This document shows positions 51,789 to 59,730 of a stretch of DNA of 64,000 nucleotides, piece by piece. Made by a program: the position numbers and the translations under genes. The stretch is taken from contig JANMDQ010000013.1 in the NCBI GenBank assembly GCA_031376385.1, forward strand, positions 1 to 64,000. Reading direction: 5' to 3'. Positions within the stretch are counted from its first letter, which is position 1, and every line of letters starts with the position of its first letter. Under the pieces are notes generated by a model. The model searched no databases, was not told the origin of the DNA, and saw only the letters and a list, made by a program, of their open reading frames with translations. Source of the DNA: Aquisediminimonas sp031376385. Its GTDB lineage: Bacteria > Pseudomonadota > Alphaproteobacteria > Sphingomonadales > Sphingomonadaceae.

Positions 51789-52171
51789 GTTTCCAATTTA
51801 GTATCTTAGCCGCGTCCATAGTGCTCGGCGGGTCGACGGTGCCTGCCAGCGCTGCCTCAAGAGAATCCTACATTTTGTGGAAGGCGTACATCGACTGTCT
51901 GGGAACAAAGGCACTAGCCCTTGAGCCTTCCGGCGCATCCCCAGACGATTTGATAAAGGCCGCGATGACGTCGTGCAGCGCTCGGTGGGCAGACGCATTC
52001 GACAAGTTGGAAGCTGAATATTCGGCTGACACCGAAAACGATCCATCAACAGCAGGCCCACGCGCTTTGAAGATGCTGAACGAGGGAGCGGAACCTAAGA
52101 AGGACGAGGTTCGGCTTCAAATCTTGGAGCTGCGCGCTCGTAGGAGAGAAAACAGTGCTCCAAATCAATAA
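51785..52171 (+). CDS. Secreted protein of unknown function between sufB and sufC
   Basis: A 128-residue exported protein with signal peptide (MSFQFSILAASIVLGG, cleavage near ASAAS) and a helical, charged mature part (AYIDCLGTKALALEPSGASP, MTSCSARWADAFDKL) with two Cys. I do not recognise a family. The GTG start overlaps the sufB stop and its last 17 bases overlap the beginning of a sufC fragment, so it has been fitted tightly into the operon. It is not a known Suf component. Confidence 0.6.
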   Translation: MSFQFSILAASIVLGGSTVPASAASRESYILWKAYIDCLGTKALALEPSGASPDDLIKAAMTSCSARWADAFDKLEAEYSADTENDPSTAGPRALKMLNEGAEPKKDEVRLQILELRARRRENSAPNQ

Positions 52172-52238
52172 CCTCCACGCCACCGTCGGCGACAAGCCGA
52201 TCCTCAAGTGCCTTTCGCACAAGAGGAGTGTGGGATGA
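52155..52238 (+). pseudogene. Partial duplicate of the sufC 5' end
   Basis: From the GTG at 52155, 18 codons read LQINNLHATVGDKPILK after the start, differing from sufC residues 1-18 at one position. At the DNA level 46 of 54 bases match, and nearly all differences are synonymous. The frame then leaves homology at 52209 and stops at 52236-52238. It looks like the original start of a sufC gene cut by insertion or recombination. Confidence 0.85.
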
Positions 52239-52477
52239 TCATTCCGCGCTGGTACCGAAATGAATGCCTGTTTTGGCTGTTTACGGGGCTGCCGTTTCAA
52301 TGGTTTTTCACGGCGTTCAACGGACTGTCGTTTTTTTCCTTGCCTGACGCCCCGGGGCCGGACGGTCCATCACTCGGCATGTGGATGTTTGCCATCTTGT
52401 TTCTCTACCACCCCTTGTTTTTGGCACCATTGGCGCTGTGGCAAACTTGGGCGCGCCCAGTGAAAGTCGACGAATAA
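52235..52477 (+). CDS. 80-residue membrane protein of unknown function
   Basis: A small protein with two hydrophobic segments (LFWLFTGLPFQWFFTAF and MWMFAILFLYHPLFLAPLAL), rich in Phe and Trp. I know no family. Its ATG overlaps the stop of the sufC fragment (ATGA) and its TAA overlaps the sufC ATG (TAATG), so it lies exactly between the two sufC starts. It probably arrived together with the sequence that restored sufC. Confidence 0.55.
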   Translation: MIIPRWYRNECLFWLFTGLPFQWFFTAFNGLSFFSLPDAPGPDGPSLGMWMFAILFLYHPLFLAPLALWQTWARPVKVDE

Positions 52478-53298
52478 TGCTTCAGATCACGAACCTCCAC
52501 GCCACTGTTGGCGACAAGCCTATCCTCAAGGGCCTTACCCTCACCGTAAACGCGGGCGAGATCCATGCGATTATGGGGCCGAATGGCGCGGGGAAATCGA
52601 CGTTGGGCTATGTGCTCAGCGGAAGGCCTGGGTATGAGGTGACTTCGGGTGAAGTGCGCTTCACGCCACCTCTGTGCTCCGGCGAAGGCCGGAGCCTTGG
52701 AGATGGCGAGCAGGGCTCCGGCCTTCGCCGGAGCACAGAGGAAAGCTTGGATTTGCTCGCCCTCGCCCCCCATGAACGCGCGGCTGCTGGCCTGTTCCTC
52801 GGTTTCCAATACCCCGTCGAAATCCCCGGTGTGTCGAACGTGCAGTTCCTGCGCGAAGCCCTCAACGCGCAACGCAAGCATCGCGGTGAGGCTCCGTTGT
52901 CGGGCGGTGAATTCCTGAAAATCGCGCGGGCGCAGGCGGACGCGATGGGAATGGACTATGACATGCTCAAACGCCCGGTGAATGTAGGCTTTTCAGGCGG
53001 AGAGAAGAAGCGCAACGAAATGGTGCAGATGGGCATCATTGACCCCGCGCTGGCGATCCTCGACGAGACTGACTCTGGCCTCGACATCGACGCGCTGCGC
53101 GTGGTGGGTGACGGGATCAACCGGATCATGCGCAAACCCGACAAGGCGGTGCTGCTGATCACCCATTACCAGCGCCTGCTTGATTATGTCCGCCCCGACT
53201 TCGTCCACGTCCTCGCCGATGGCCGCATCACGCGGACGGGCGGGCCAGAACTGGCGCTGGAACTGGAGCGTGACGGCTATGTGGGGGTTGCGGCGTGA
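52477..53298 (+). CDS. sufC: Fe-S assembly ATPase SufC with an in-frame palindrome
   Basis: ABC-type ATPase of SufBC2D, 273 residues against about 248-250 in typical homologues. Walker A GPNGAGKST (34-42), signature FSGGEKKR (172-179), Walker B LAILDETDS (192-200) and the H-loop in LLITHYQR are intact. The extra length lies at about 63-91, between SGEVRF and DLLALAPHE, where a perfect 28-base inverted repeat is translated. The insertion falls between the Walker A strand and the Q-loop FQYPVEIPG, on the surface in known structures, so the protein may still work. Confidence 0.95.
   Translation: MLQITNLHATVGDKPILKGLTLTVNAGEIHAIMGPNGAGKSTLGYVLSGRPGYEVTSGEVRFTPPLCSGEGRSLGDGEQGSGLRRSTEESLDLLALAPHERAAAGLFLGFQYPVEIPGVSNVQFLREALNAQRKHRGEAPLSGGEFLKIARAQADAMGMDYDMLKRPVNVGFSGGEKKRNEMVQMGIIDPALAILDETDSGLDIDALRVVGDGINRIMRKPDKAVLLITHYQRLLDYVRPDFVHVLADGRITRTGGPELALELERDGYVGVAA
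52669..52741. repeat. Perfect palindromic element, family E, inside sufC
   Basis: Two 28-base perfectly complementary arms (52669-52696 and 52714-52741), containing GCTCCGGCGAAGGCCGGAGC, flank a 17-base loop. The element is read in frame in sufC and adds about 25 residues. It resembles REP-like elements and, in its effect, the Rickettsia palindromic elements that insert in coding genes. Confidence 0.93.
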
Positions 53299-53318
53299 GC
53301 CAAGCCCAACCCCTTCTT

Positions 53319-53387
53319 CTCCGCGCCTCCGCGTCTCTGCGTGAACAGAAGAAGTTTTGGTTCACGCGGAGGCGCGGAGGCGCGGAG
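53319..53387. repeat. Inverted repeat, family D, between sufC and sufD
   Basis: Arms of 28 bases (53319-53346 and 53360-53387) pair with two mismatches around a 13-base loop; unit CGCGGAGG as at 50091-50220. Its right arm ends in GGAGGGG, which sits eight bases before the sufD ATG and is the only visible ribosome binding site for that gene. Confidence 0.9.
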
Positions 53388-53398
53388 GGGTGTTTGTC

Positions 53399-54142
53399 AT
53401 GAACATTGTCACTCTTCCAACCCGTCGCGATGAGGCGTTTCGCTATTCCGATATCGACGCGCTTGTCAGCGCGCCTGCGCGTGAGGCAGTGGAGTGCGTC
53501 ACGGTGGCGGCGGGGGAGAGTTTTGCCCGGCAGATCATCAATATCGCGAGCGCTGACGAAGTGGTTGTCCAGAACCTCACCCTCAAGGTTGAGGCAGGCG
53601 CGAAGGCAGCGATCCACATCCTGAACGCGGGCGGCAGGCTCGGGCGGATCGTGCTGGATGTTACGTTGCATGATGGCGCGGACCTCACGCTTGGTGCCGT
53701 GCAGTTGGGCACGGGCTCGCAGACGGTCGAACTGATCACCACCGTGCGCCACATTGAACCCGGTGCAACGTCGCGCCAGACAGTCCGGTCCGTCCTGTCG
53801 GGCAACGCCACAGGATCATACCTCGGCAAAGTCGCCGTGGCGCGGGATGCGCAGAAGACTGACAGCGTGCAATCGGTGAAAGCCATGCTGCTTGACCGCA
53901 CCGCGACTGCGAACGCCAAGCCCGAACTCGAAATCTATGCCGATGATGTCAAATGCGCCCACGGGGCCACCGTAGGCGAACTGGATAAGACGGCCATGTT
54001 CTACCTCGCCGCACGCGGGCTTCCGCCTGCGGAAGCCAAGAAACTGTTGCTTCAGGCGTTTATCGCAAGCGTGTTTGAAGGGGCAGAAGGTGAAGATATG
54101 CTGATTGCAGCGGCGCTCTCCAAATTGGGAGAGATGGTATGA
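53399..54142 (+). CDS. sufD: Fe-S assembly subunit SufD
   Basis: The SufB-like structural partner in SufBC2D, involved in iron entry. The 247-residue protein has the C-terminal segment KPELEIYADDVKCAHGATVG with the conserved His/Cys and the helical FYLAARGLPPAEAKKLLLQA. It is shorter than E. coli SufD (about 420) because N-terminal helices are reduced, which is common in this group. The ATG follows the repeat-derived ribosome binding site. Overlaps sufS by four bases. Confidence 0.93.
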   Translation: MNIVTLPTRRDEAFRYSDIDALVSAPAREAVECVTVAAGESFARQIINIASADEVVVQNLTLKVEAGAKAAIHILNAGGRLGRIVLDVTLHDGADLTLGAVQLGTGSQTVELITTVRHIEPGATSRQTVRSVLSGNATGSYLGKVAVARDAQKTDSVQSVKAMLLDRTATANAKPELEIYADDVKCAHGATVGELDKTAMFYLAARGLPPAEAKKLLLQAFIASVFEGAEGEDMLIAAALSKLGEMV

Positions 54143-55398
54143 ACGCGACTACAGCTGCCAAGGCCGCTCACCCTGAGCTTGACGAAGGGTCGGTGGGCGT
54201 TTCCAACTGGGGCTTCGACAAGCTCAGCCTGAGCGGGTTGGGGAATTACCGCACAGACTTTCCGGGCGTAAATGGGTGGCACTATCTCGATACCGCCGCG
54301 ACGGCGCAAAAGCCGCAGGTAGTGATCGATGCGATGACCCGCGCGATGGGCGTGGATTATGCCACTGTCCACCGGGGTGTCTACAAACGCTCCGCCGATA
54401 TGACATTGGCTTATGAAGCCGCGCGCAAGCGGGTGGCTCAGTTCATTGGTGCGCGGTCGGATAATGAAGTGGTGTTCGTGCGCGGCGCGACTGAGGGGAT
54501 CAATCTTGTCGCCCACAGCTTTGCGCCCAAGGGCCGCATATTGCTGTCGCAATTGGAGCATCATAGCAATATCGTGCCGTGGCAGCTCGCGGGCTTTGAA
54601 ATCGACGTTTGCCCATTGACCGCCGATGGCCAGATTGATCTGGATGCGGCCGAAGCGATGATCACGCGCGATCATGTGCTTGTAGCATTCGCGCATGTCT
54701 CCAACGTGTTGGGCGGGGTCATTGATGCCAAGCGGGCGGCGCACATTGCGCACAAGGTTGGCGCAAAGCTGATGCTTGATGCCTGCCAATCCGTGCCGCA
54801 TATGCCTGTAAACGTCGCGGAGCTTGACTGTGATTTCCTCGTGTTCTCAGGCCACAAGCTTTACGGCCCGACGGGCATCGGCGTGCTCTGGGCGCGGGAG
54901 GAATTGCTCAATGCCATGCCGCCGTGGCAAGGCGGCGGCGCGATGATTGATAAGGTCAGCTTTTCCGGCACCACTTATGCCGCCGCCCCGGCCCGGTTTG
55001 AGGCAGGGACGCCATCGATCACCGAAGTCATCGCGCTTCATGCCGCCGTCGATTATGTCGACCATATTGGAATGGTGGCGATCCACGCGCATGAGGCCGC
55101 ACTTGTGAGGCAAACCCGCGATGCGCTGCGCTCCATCAACAGCGTCCGCTTATTTGGTCCAGAAGAGTCCGCTGGAATCATCTCCTTTGCGATGGAGGGG
55201 GTGCATCCGCATGACCTTGGCACTATACTGGATGAAGAAGGGGTTGCGATCCGCGCAGGCCATCACTGTGCGCAGCCGCTGATGGACTATCTGGGTGTGC
55301 CTGCGACGGCGCGGGCTAGCTTTGGGATTTACAATGATGAAAGCGATGTCGCGGCTCTGGTACGCGGGATCGAGCGGACGGTAAGGATTTTTGGATGA
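54139..55398 (+). CDS. sufS: Cysteine desulfurase SufS with repeat-derived N-terminus
   Basis: PLP-dependent class V desulfurase that takes sulfur from cysteine, 419 residues. The PLP Lys is in FSGHKLYGPTG, the catalytic Cys in AGHHCAQPLMDYLG, and ATVHRGVYKRSADMTLAYE is typical. Homologues start close to the DFPGVNGWHYLDTAATAQKP segment; here about 35 extra residues precede it, mostly translated from a family A repeat (54173-54227). No sufE or sufU partner is visible in this window. Confidence 0.95.
   Translation: MNATTAAKAAHPELDEGSVGVSNWGFDKLSLSGLGNYRTDFPGVNGWHYLDTAATAQKPQVVIDAMTRAMGVDYATVHRGVYKRSADMTLAYEAARKRVAQFIGARSDNEVVFVRGATEGINLVAHSFAPKGRILLSQLEHHSNIVPWQLAGFEIDVCPLTADGQIDLDAAEAMITRDHVLVAFAHVSNVLGGVIDAKRAAHIAHKVGAKLMLDACQSVPHMPVNVAELDCDFLVFSGHKLYGPTGIGVLWAREELLNAMPPWQGGGAMIDKVSFSGTTYAAAPARFEAGTPSITEVIALHAAVDYVDHIGMVAIHAHEAALVRQTRDALRSINSVRLFGPEESAGIISFAMEGVHPHDLGTILDEEGVAIRAGHHCAQPLMDYLGVPATARASFGIYNDESDVAALVRGIERTVRIFG
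54173..54227. repeat. Partial family A repeat in the sufS 5' end
   Basis: CTGAGCTTGACGAAG (54173-54187) and CTTCGACAAGCTCAG (54213-54227) pair with one mismatch. This is the core of the family A repeat and is translated in frame near the SufS N-terminus. Confidence 0.75.
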
Positions 55399-55853
55399 GC
55401 GGACACGAAATTCAAGTTGAAGAAGTGACGAGCGTACCGCCGCCGCCAAAGGCGCGTGTGCAGGACGTGGTTGAAGGCTTTGAGCGTAAGAAGGATTATC
55501 TCGCCGGTTTTCTGGCGGCCAAGCCTGAACCCGTAGGCGGTGAAGCGCCCGGCGGCGATCTTTATGAGGCGGTCATCGACGCGCTCAAGGATATTTATGA
55601 TCCTGAAATTCCCGTCAATATCTACGATCTGGGCCTGATTTACGGTGTTGAGATCAATGAAGGCCACGCGATTGTTACGATGACGCTGACGACGCCGAAC
55701 TGCCCTGTTGCAGAATCCATGCCTCAGGAAGTTGAATTGCGTGTTGGCGCGGTGCCGGGGATCGGTGATGCTGAGGTTAATCTTGTTTGGGAACCTGCGT
55801 GGGATTCGGCCAAGATGACTGATGAGGCGCGGTTAGAATTGGGAATGTTATGA
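55395..55853 (+). CDS. SUF-system DUF59/MIP18-type protein (SufT-like)
   Basis: A 152-residue protein with an N-terminal linker rich in Pro and a MIP18/DUF59 domain: ALKDIYDPEIPVNIYDLGLI, VTMTLTTPNCPVAESMP with the conserved Cys, and VNLVWEPAWDSAKMTDEA. Homologues in suf operons help deliver clusters to target enzymes. Overlaps sufS and the next gene by four bases each. Confidence 0.92.
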   Translation: MSGHEIQVEEVTSVPPPPKARVQDVVEGFERKKDYLAGFLAAKPEPVGGEAPGGDLYEAVIDALKDIYDPEIPVNIYDLGLIYGVEINEGHAIVTMTLTTPNCPVAESMPQEVELRVGAVPGIGDAEVNLVWEPAWDSAKMTDEARLELGML

Positions 55854-56209
55854 CTATAGCCACAAAAGCCCGCATCCGCCCCGCAGCGGTTTTGCTGACG
55901 CCGTCCGCCGAAGCGCGGATTGCTGCGCTCATGTCAAAAGCCCCTGCTGACGCCATTGGTGTGAAGCTTTCCACGCCGCGTCGGGGATGCTCTGGTCTCG
56001 CCTATTCGGTGGACTATGTGACCACCGCCGTGCCTTTCGATGAAAAGATCGAAACCCCGGGCGGTGTGCTCTATATCGACGGCGGATCGGTGCTCTATCT
56101 GGTCGGATCGACAATGGATTGGGTGGAGGATGATTTTACCGCTGGCTTCATGTTCAACAACCCCAATGCCAAAGGGGCGTGCGGATGCGGGGAAAGCTTT
56201 ACCGTCTAA
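55850..56209 (+). CDS. sufA: A-type Fe-S carrier
   Basis: A 119-residue A-type carrier (SufA/IscA/ErpA fold) that accepts a cluster from SufBCD and hands it to targets such as aconitase. The three ligand Cys are at 47 (RRGCSGLAY) and 111/113 (ACGCGESF). A hydrophobic strand VLYLVGSTMDWVEDDFTAGF precedes the C-terminal pair. Last gene of the suf operon. Confidence 0.92.
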   Translation: MTIATKARIRPAAVLLTPSAEARIAALMSKAPADAIGVKLSTPRRGCSGLAYSVDYVTTAVPFDEKIETPGGVLYIDGGSVLYLVGSTMDWVEDDFTAGFMFNNPNAKGACGCGESFTV

Positions 56210-56304
56210 ATCCACCCAATCCTTGTCACTGTGACATAAAAGCCGCATCTGCTCAAAAACGACGCAAAGCCCCCTAGTGTATGCCTAAATGCGCGGCTAG
56301 GAAG

Positions 56305-56334
56305 CTCTCATAATAATGATGATTCATATGAGAG
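56305..56334 (+). promoter_or_regulatory. 5' leader hairpin near the ribosome binding site of the second TonB receptor
   Basis: CTCTCATA and TATGAGAG form a perfect 8-base inverted repeat around 14 bases. The right arm overlaps the start of AGAGGAG, the likely ribosome binding site of the receptor at 56347. Folding of the mRNA would reduce access, so control by structure or a binding protein is possible; no known riboswitch class is recognised. Confidence 0.35.
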
Positions 56335-56346
56335 GAGCCACCCCCA

Positions 56347-59052
56347 ATGCGTAAATCCCTTTTCTTCGTGTCCGCCGCTTTTGCAGCGCTGACTGCAACC
56401 CCCGGCATCGCGCAAGACGTCCCGCAAGCTGACGATGCGTCGAGCACGGAAGAAGCTCCGATCATCGTGACGGCCACACGGCGCGCCAGCCCGCTGTCAG
56501 ATGTTCCTATCGCTGTGTCAGCCGTGTCTGGCGAAACGCTCGCCAATTCAGGCGCGACGGACATTCGTGCGCTCAACCAGCTTGCGCCGTCTCTCCTCGT
56601 TTCTGGCGCAACCAGCGAAGTGAACTTCACTGCCCGTATTCGCGGCATTGGTACAGTTGGTGAAAATGCCGGTCTGGAAAGCTCGGTCGGCCTGTTCATT
56701 GACGGAGTGTATCGCAGCCGCACGGGCGTTGGCCTGTCTGAACTGGGCGAAGTCGAGCGGGTTGAAGTATTGCGCGGGCCCCAGGGCACCCTGTTTGGCC
56801 GCAACTCTACCGCAGGCCTGATCAACATTGTGACCAAAGGCCCAGACGCGACGGAATTTTCCGGCGCTCTTGCTGCGACCTATGGTAATTATGATTATAT
56901 GCGCCTTGAAGGTAACATCAACGCGCCAATCGGTGACACGTCGGCTGTTCGCGTGGACGGCGTTTGGCAAAAGCGTGATGGCTTCATCAAGAACGTGACG
57001 CCGGGTAATGCTGATATTAACGATCGTGACCGTTTCATGGTGCGTGGTCAGTTCGCGTTTGAACCATCGAGCGATTTGAAGGTTCGCCTGATTGGCGATT
57101 ACAGCAAGCGGACCGAAAATTGCTGCGGCGCTGTTTTCGTTCAACCGATTCGCAACTTGAGCCGTGGCCCGGACGGCAACCCTGTCGTTTCGGCTAATAC
57201 AGTTCTGCCTTTGCTCAACGCGCTTGGTGCGAATTATCAGACGAGCCCGAATAAATTCCTTCGCCAAACGGCAACGACACCTGGTGTTGCTTACATTTCC
57301 AACTCAAAGGATTGGGGCCTCTCTGGCGAAGTCAATTGGGATATTGGCGGCGCGAACTTGACGTCTGTCACAGCTTATCGCGATTACAAAAACCGCCAGG
57401 GCCAAGATGCTGATTACAACGCTCTAGACATTCTGCGTCGCGACAATCTTTCCCGCCGGTTCCGTCTGTTCACGCAAGAAGTGCGTGTGCAAGGCGAAGC
57501 CTTTGATGGCCGCCTCGATTGGTTGGTCGGTGGCTATTATGCGACGGAAAAGCTTGATGTCGCGGATAATCTGAAGTTCGGCAATGATTATGAGCGTGTG
57601 GCAAACTGCCTCGTCTCGGCAGGCATTGCTCCAGCACTGCTTAATCTTGCATCACCCACCTGCTCAAATTTACCATTGGCATCGTTTCCAGGTTATCAGG
57701 GCTTAGCTGGCTTGACAGGCACCAACCGGCTCAGCGGCACGGGCGTGGTTCGTAACGCATTCCGTCAGGACAGCCGCAACTATGCCTTCTTCACGCATAA
57801 CGTGTTCGACATCATCGAAGACAAGCTGTCGTTGACGCTTGGTGCGCGTTACACCAACGAGCGTAAGGAAGTGGGCGCGTCTTTCAACACGAACAACACA
57901 CTTTGCGCAGCTCTGCGTAATTCTGCGTCTGGGCTAGCCACTCTGCCGTGCGCGATCAACAACACATCTGGCCCCGGATTTACGGCAGGCAGTGCTGGTA
58001 CGATCAAGAAAGAAGACCAGATTACAGGAACAGCAGTTCTCAGCTGGAAGCCTATTGACGATCTGATGGTCTACGCGTCCTTTTCAAAGGGCTACAAAGC
58101 AGGCGGGTTCAACCTCGATTCCTCCGCGCTTGATTTGCCTTGTAATGTTTTGGCAGGAACCGCTGCTCAGCAAGCAGCTTGCGCCGTTCAGCAGGCCCGC
58201 CCGGTTAACAGTCTTGGTAACGCTCGTCCCGAACCAATTGATCTGCAATTCTCGCCAGAGAAGGTGGATTCGTATGAAGTCGGCTTCAAATATGACGGAC
58301 GCGGTATCGACGTGAATTTGGCGGTGTTTGACCAACGCTATCAGGATTTCCAGCTCAACACGTTCAACGGGATCAACTTTGAAGTCACAAACTTGCAGGC
58401 CTGCCGCGATGGTTTGAATGGTGGCGATACGGACGGAATTGCAACAACGGGTGGCTGTGCTGCGAACCGTTTGAAGCCTGGTGTTCGTTCACGCGGGTTT
58501 GAGTTGGATTTCGTGGCGTCACCAGCGCGGAATTTCAGCGTCAATGCGGGCCTCACCTATACGCAGACCAAATATAGCAAGAACCTGACCGGCACAGCGG
58601 GTCGCCCGCTGTCGCCAGTCTTGTTCCAATTGCCCGGTCGCCAATTATCCAACGCCCCTGAATATGCCGTCACAACCGGCGCATCTTGGACGCCAGATAT
58701 TGGCAGCAATGGCATGAAGGCATTGATCTATGTCGATGCCCGTTATCAAAGCGACGTGAACACAGGCTCTGACCTTGACATTGAAAAGACGCAGGACGGT
58801 TTCCTGACGGTCAATGGTCGTCTGGGCCTTTACGGCAATGGCAAGAAATGGGGCATTGAACTTTGGGGCCAGAACCTTCTGAACACCAAAGTATTCCAGA
58901 TCGCAGCCGATGCATTTGCACAGGGCAGCGGAACGTTTCGCGGTGTGGCATCACCAGCGGCCACTGGCCTGAGCGGCAGCTCAAGCCAGTTGTTCATTGG
59001 CTTCCCCAATGAACCCCGCACTTACGGCGCGACGATCAAGTATAAATTCTAG
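56347..59052 (+). CDS. TonB-dependent outer-membrane receptor
   Basis: A 901-residue receptor with signal peptide (cleavage near PGIAQ), TonB-box region EEAPIIVTATRRASPL, plug motifs RIRGIGTVG, VFLFID-like VGLFIDGVYRSR, EVERVEVLRGPQGTLFGRNS and the beta-barrel ending TYGATIKYKF with the terminal Phe needed for membrane insertion. The TATRR-type plug matches the large sphingomonad family of uptake receptors for sterols, aromatics or polyphenols; the ligand is unknown. Monocistronic, closed by a strong terminator. Confidence 0.94.
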   Translation: MRKSLFFVSAAFAALTATPGIAQDVPQADDASSTEEAPIIVTATRRASPLSDVPIAVSAVSGETLANSGATDIRALNQLAPSLLVSGATSEVNFTARIRGIGTVGENAGLESSVGLFIDGVYRSRTGVGLSELGEVERVEVLRGPQGTLFGRNSTAGLINIVTKGPDATEFSGALAATYGNYDYMRLEGNINAPIGDTSAVRVDGVWQKRDGFIKNVTPGNADINDRDRFMVRGQFAFEPSSDLKVRLIGDYSKRTENCCGAVFVQPIRNLSRGPDGNPVVSANTVLPLLNALGANYQTSPNKFLRQTATTPGVAYISNSKDWGLSGEVNWDIGGANLTSVTAYRDYKNRQGQDADYNALDILRRDNLSRRFRLFTQEVRVQGEAFDGRLDWLVGGYYATEKLDVADNLKFGNDYERVANCLVSAGIAPALLNLASPTCSNLPLASFPGYQGLAGLTGTNRLSGTGVVRNAFRQDSRNYAFFTHNVFDIIEDKLSLTLGARYTNERKEVGASFNTNNTLCAALRNSASGLATLPCAINNTSGPGFTAGSAGTIKKEDQITGTAVLSWKPIDDLMVYASFSKGYKAGGFNLDSSALDLPCNVLAGTAAQQAACAVQQARPVNSLGNARPEPIDLQFSPEKVDSYEVGFKYDGRGIDVNLAVFDQRYQDFQLNTFNGINFEVTNLQACRDGLNGGDTDGIATTGGCAANRLKPGVRSRGFELDFVASPARNFSVNAGLTYTQTKYSKNLTGTAGRPLSPVLFQLPGRQLSNAPEYAVTTGASWTPDIGSNGMKALIYVDARYQSDVNTGSDLDIEKTQDGFLTVNGRLGLYGNGKKWGIELWGQNLLNTKVFQIAADAFAQGSGTFRGVASPAATGLSGSSSQLFIGFPNEPRTYGATIKYKF

Positions 59053-59075
59053 TATCGCCTAGCTGACATAAAATG

Positions 59076-59111
59076 GCCCGCCCCGGAGATAATCCGGGGC
59101 GGGCTTTTTTT
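59076..59111 (+). terminator. Rho-independent terminator of the TonB receptor gene
   Basis: GCCCGCCCCGGA-GATAA-TCCGGGGCGGGC forms a perfect 12-base-pair stem followed by seven T, 24 bases after the receptor stop. Confidence 0.95.
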
Positions 59112-59201
59112 GTGGGTGTTTGCGCAAATCTATCAGCGCTCCGACTGCCAATGGGTCGCCGAGGCGGAAGCCGAAGTGGATTGCGTATAATCTCCACCGC
59201 T

Positions 59202-59311
59202 GTCATGCTGAACTCGTTTCAGCATCCATGCCTCCATGTCGCTGACAAACTTGATCCATCCAGCCTCGCCTGAACATCTAGGCATGGACCCTGAAACAAG
59301 TTCAGGGTGAC
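59202..59311. repeat. Dispersed inverted repeat, family C
   Basis: Arms of 32 bases (59202-59233 and 59280-59311) pair with five mismatches; the core CTGAAC-TTGTTTCAG is shared with the atpA-atpG repeat at 24306-24381. The rest of the 59053-59408 gap holds only the receptor terminator and a GGGCTTCGGG/CGCCCGGAGC fragment. Confidence 0.85.
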
Positions 59312-59408
59312 GGCAGTCACTCACGTTTCAAATAACCTGCTCGACGGGCGTCAGCGCCGACGTTTGGAAGCCCTGGGCTTCGGGTCGTCGCCCGGAGCAC
59401 TGATTGGC

Positions 59409-59717
59409 CTATTGTGGTGCCAGATTCTCCTGCCGGGCAATTTCCCAATCAACGGCCTCAATCTCATCGCAAGCACGCTGCGACTTCTCGCATTCCTTCA
59501 CCAGCTTATCCCGCTTGCGCGCGAGTTTGCCCATTTGCTCCTCATGCCGCCGCATCTCGCGACCACGCTTTTCATCGGCTTCGGATTGGCTGGTGGTGGC
59601 CATATCAACGGCTTTTGAGGCGACCTTAATGGGGGCGGTCACCACATCAGCCGCCATGCGGGCAATACACCCACTGAGCAGGGGGAGGATCAGTATCGGT
59701 AGCAGCACAGCACGCAT
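59409..59717 (-). CDS. Small lipoprotein of unknown function
   Basis: The 102-residue protein has a lipoprotein signal (MRAVLLPILILPLLSGC, lipobox LLSGC) and a long charged coiled-coil-like tail (EADEKRGREMRRHEEQMGKL, KRDKLVKECEKSQRACDEIE). It would be anchored in the inner or outer membrane. A GGGAG site eight bases before the ATG at 59717 supports this start over a GTG at 59726. It lies 13 bases after moaB, so the two may share a transcript, though no functional link is evident. Confidence 0.75.
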   Translation of the reverse strand: MRAVLLPILILPLLSGCIARMAADVVTAPIKVASKAVDMATTSQSEADEKRGREMRRHEEQMGKLARKRDKLVKECEKSQRACDEIEAVDWEIARQENLAPQ

Positions 59718-59730
59718 CACTCTCACTCCC

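Noticed and set aside
52381..52476. Upstream extension of SufC
   Set aside because: The frame is open to 52381, but it is the shadow of the 80-residue membrane gene; the ATG at 52477 matches SufC homologues.
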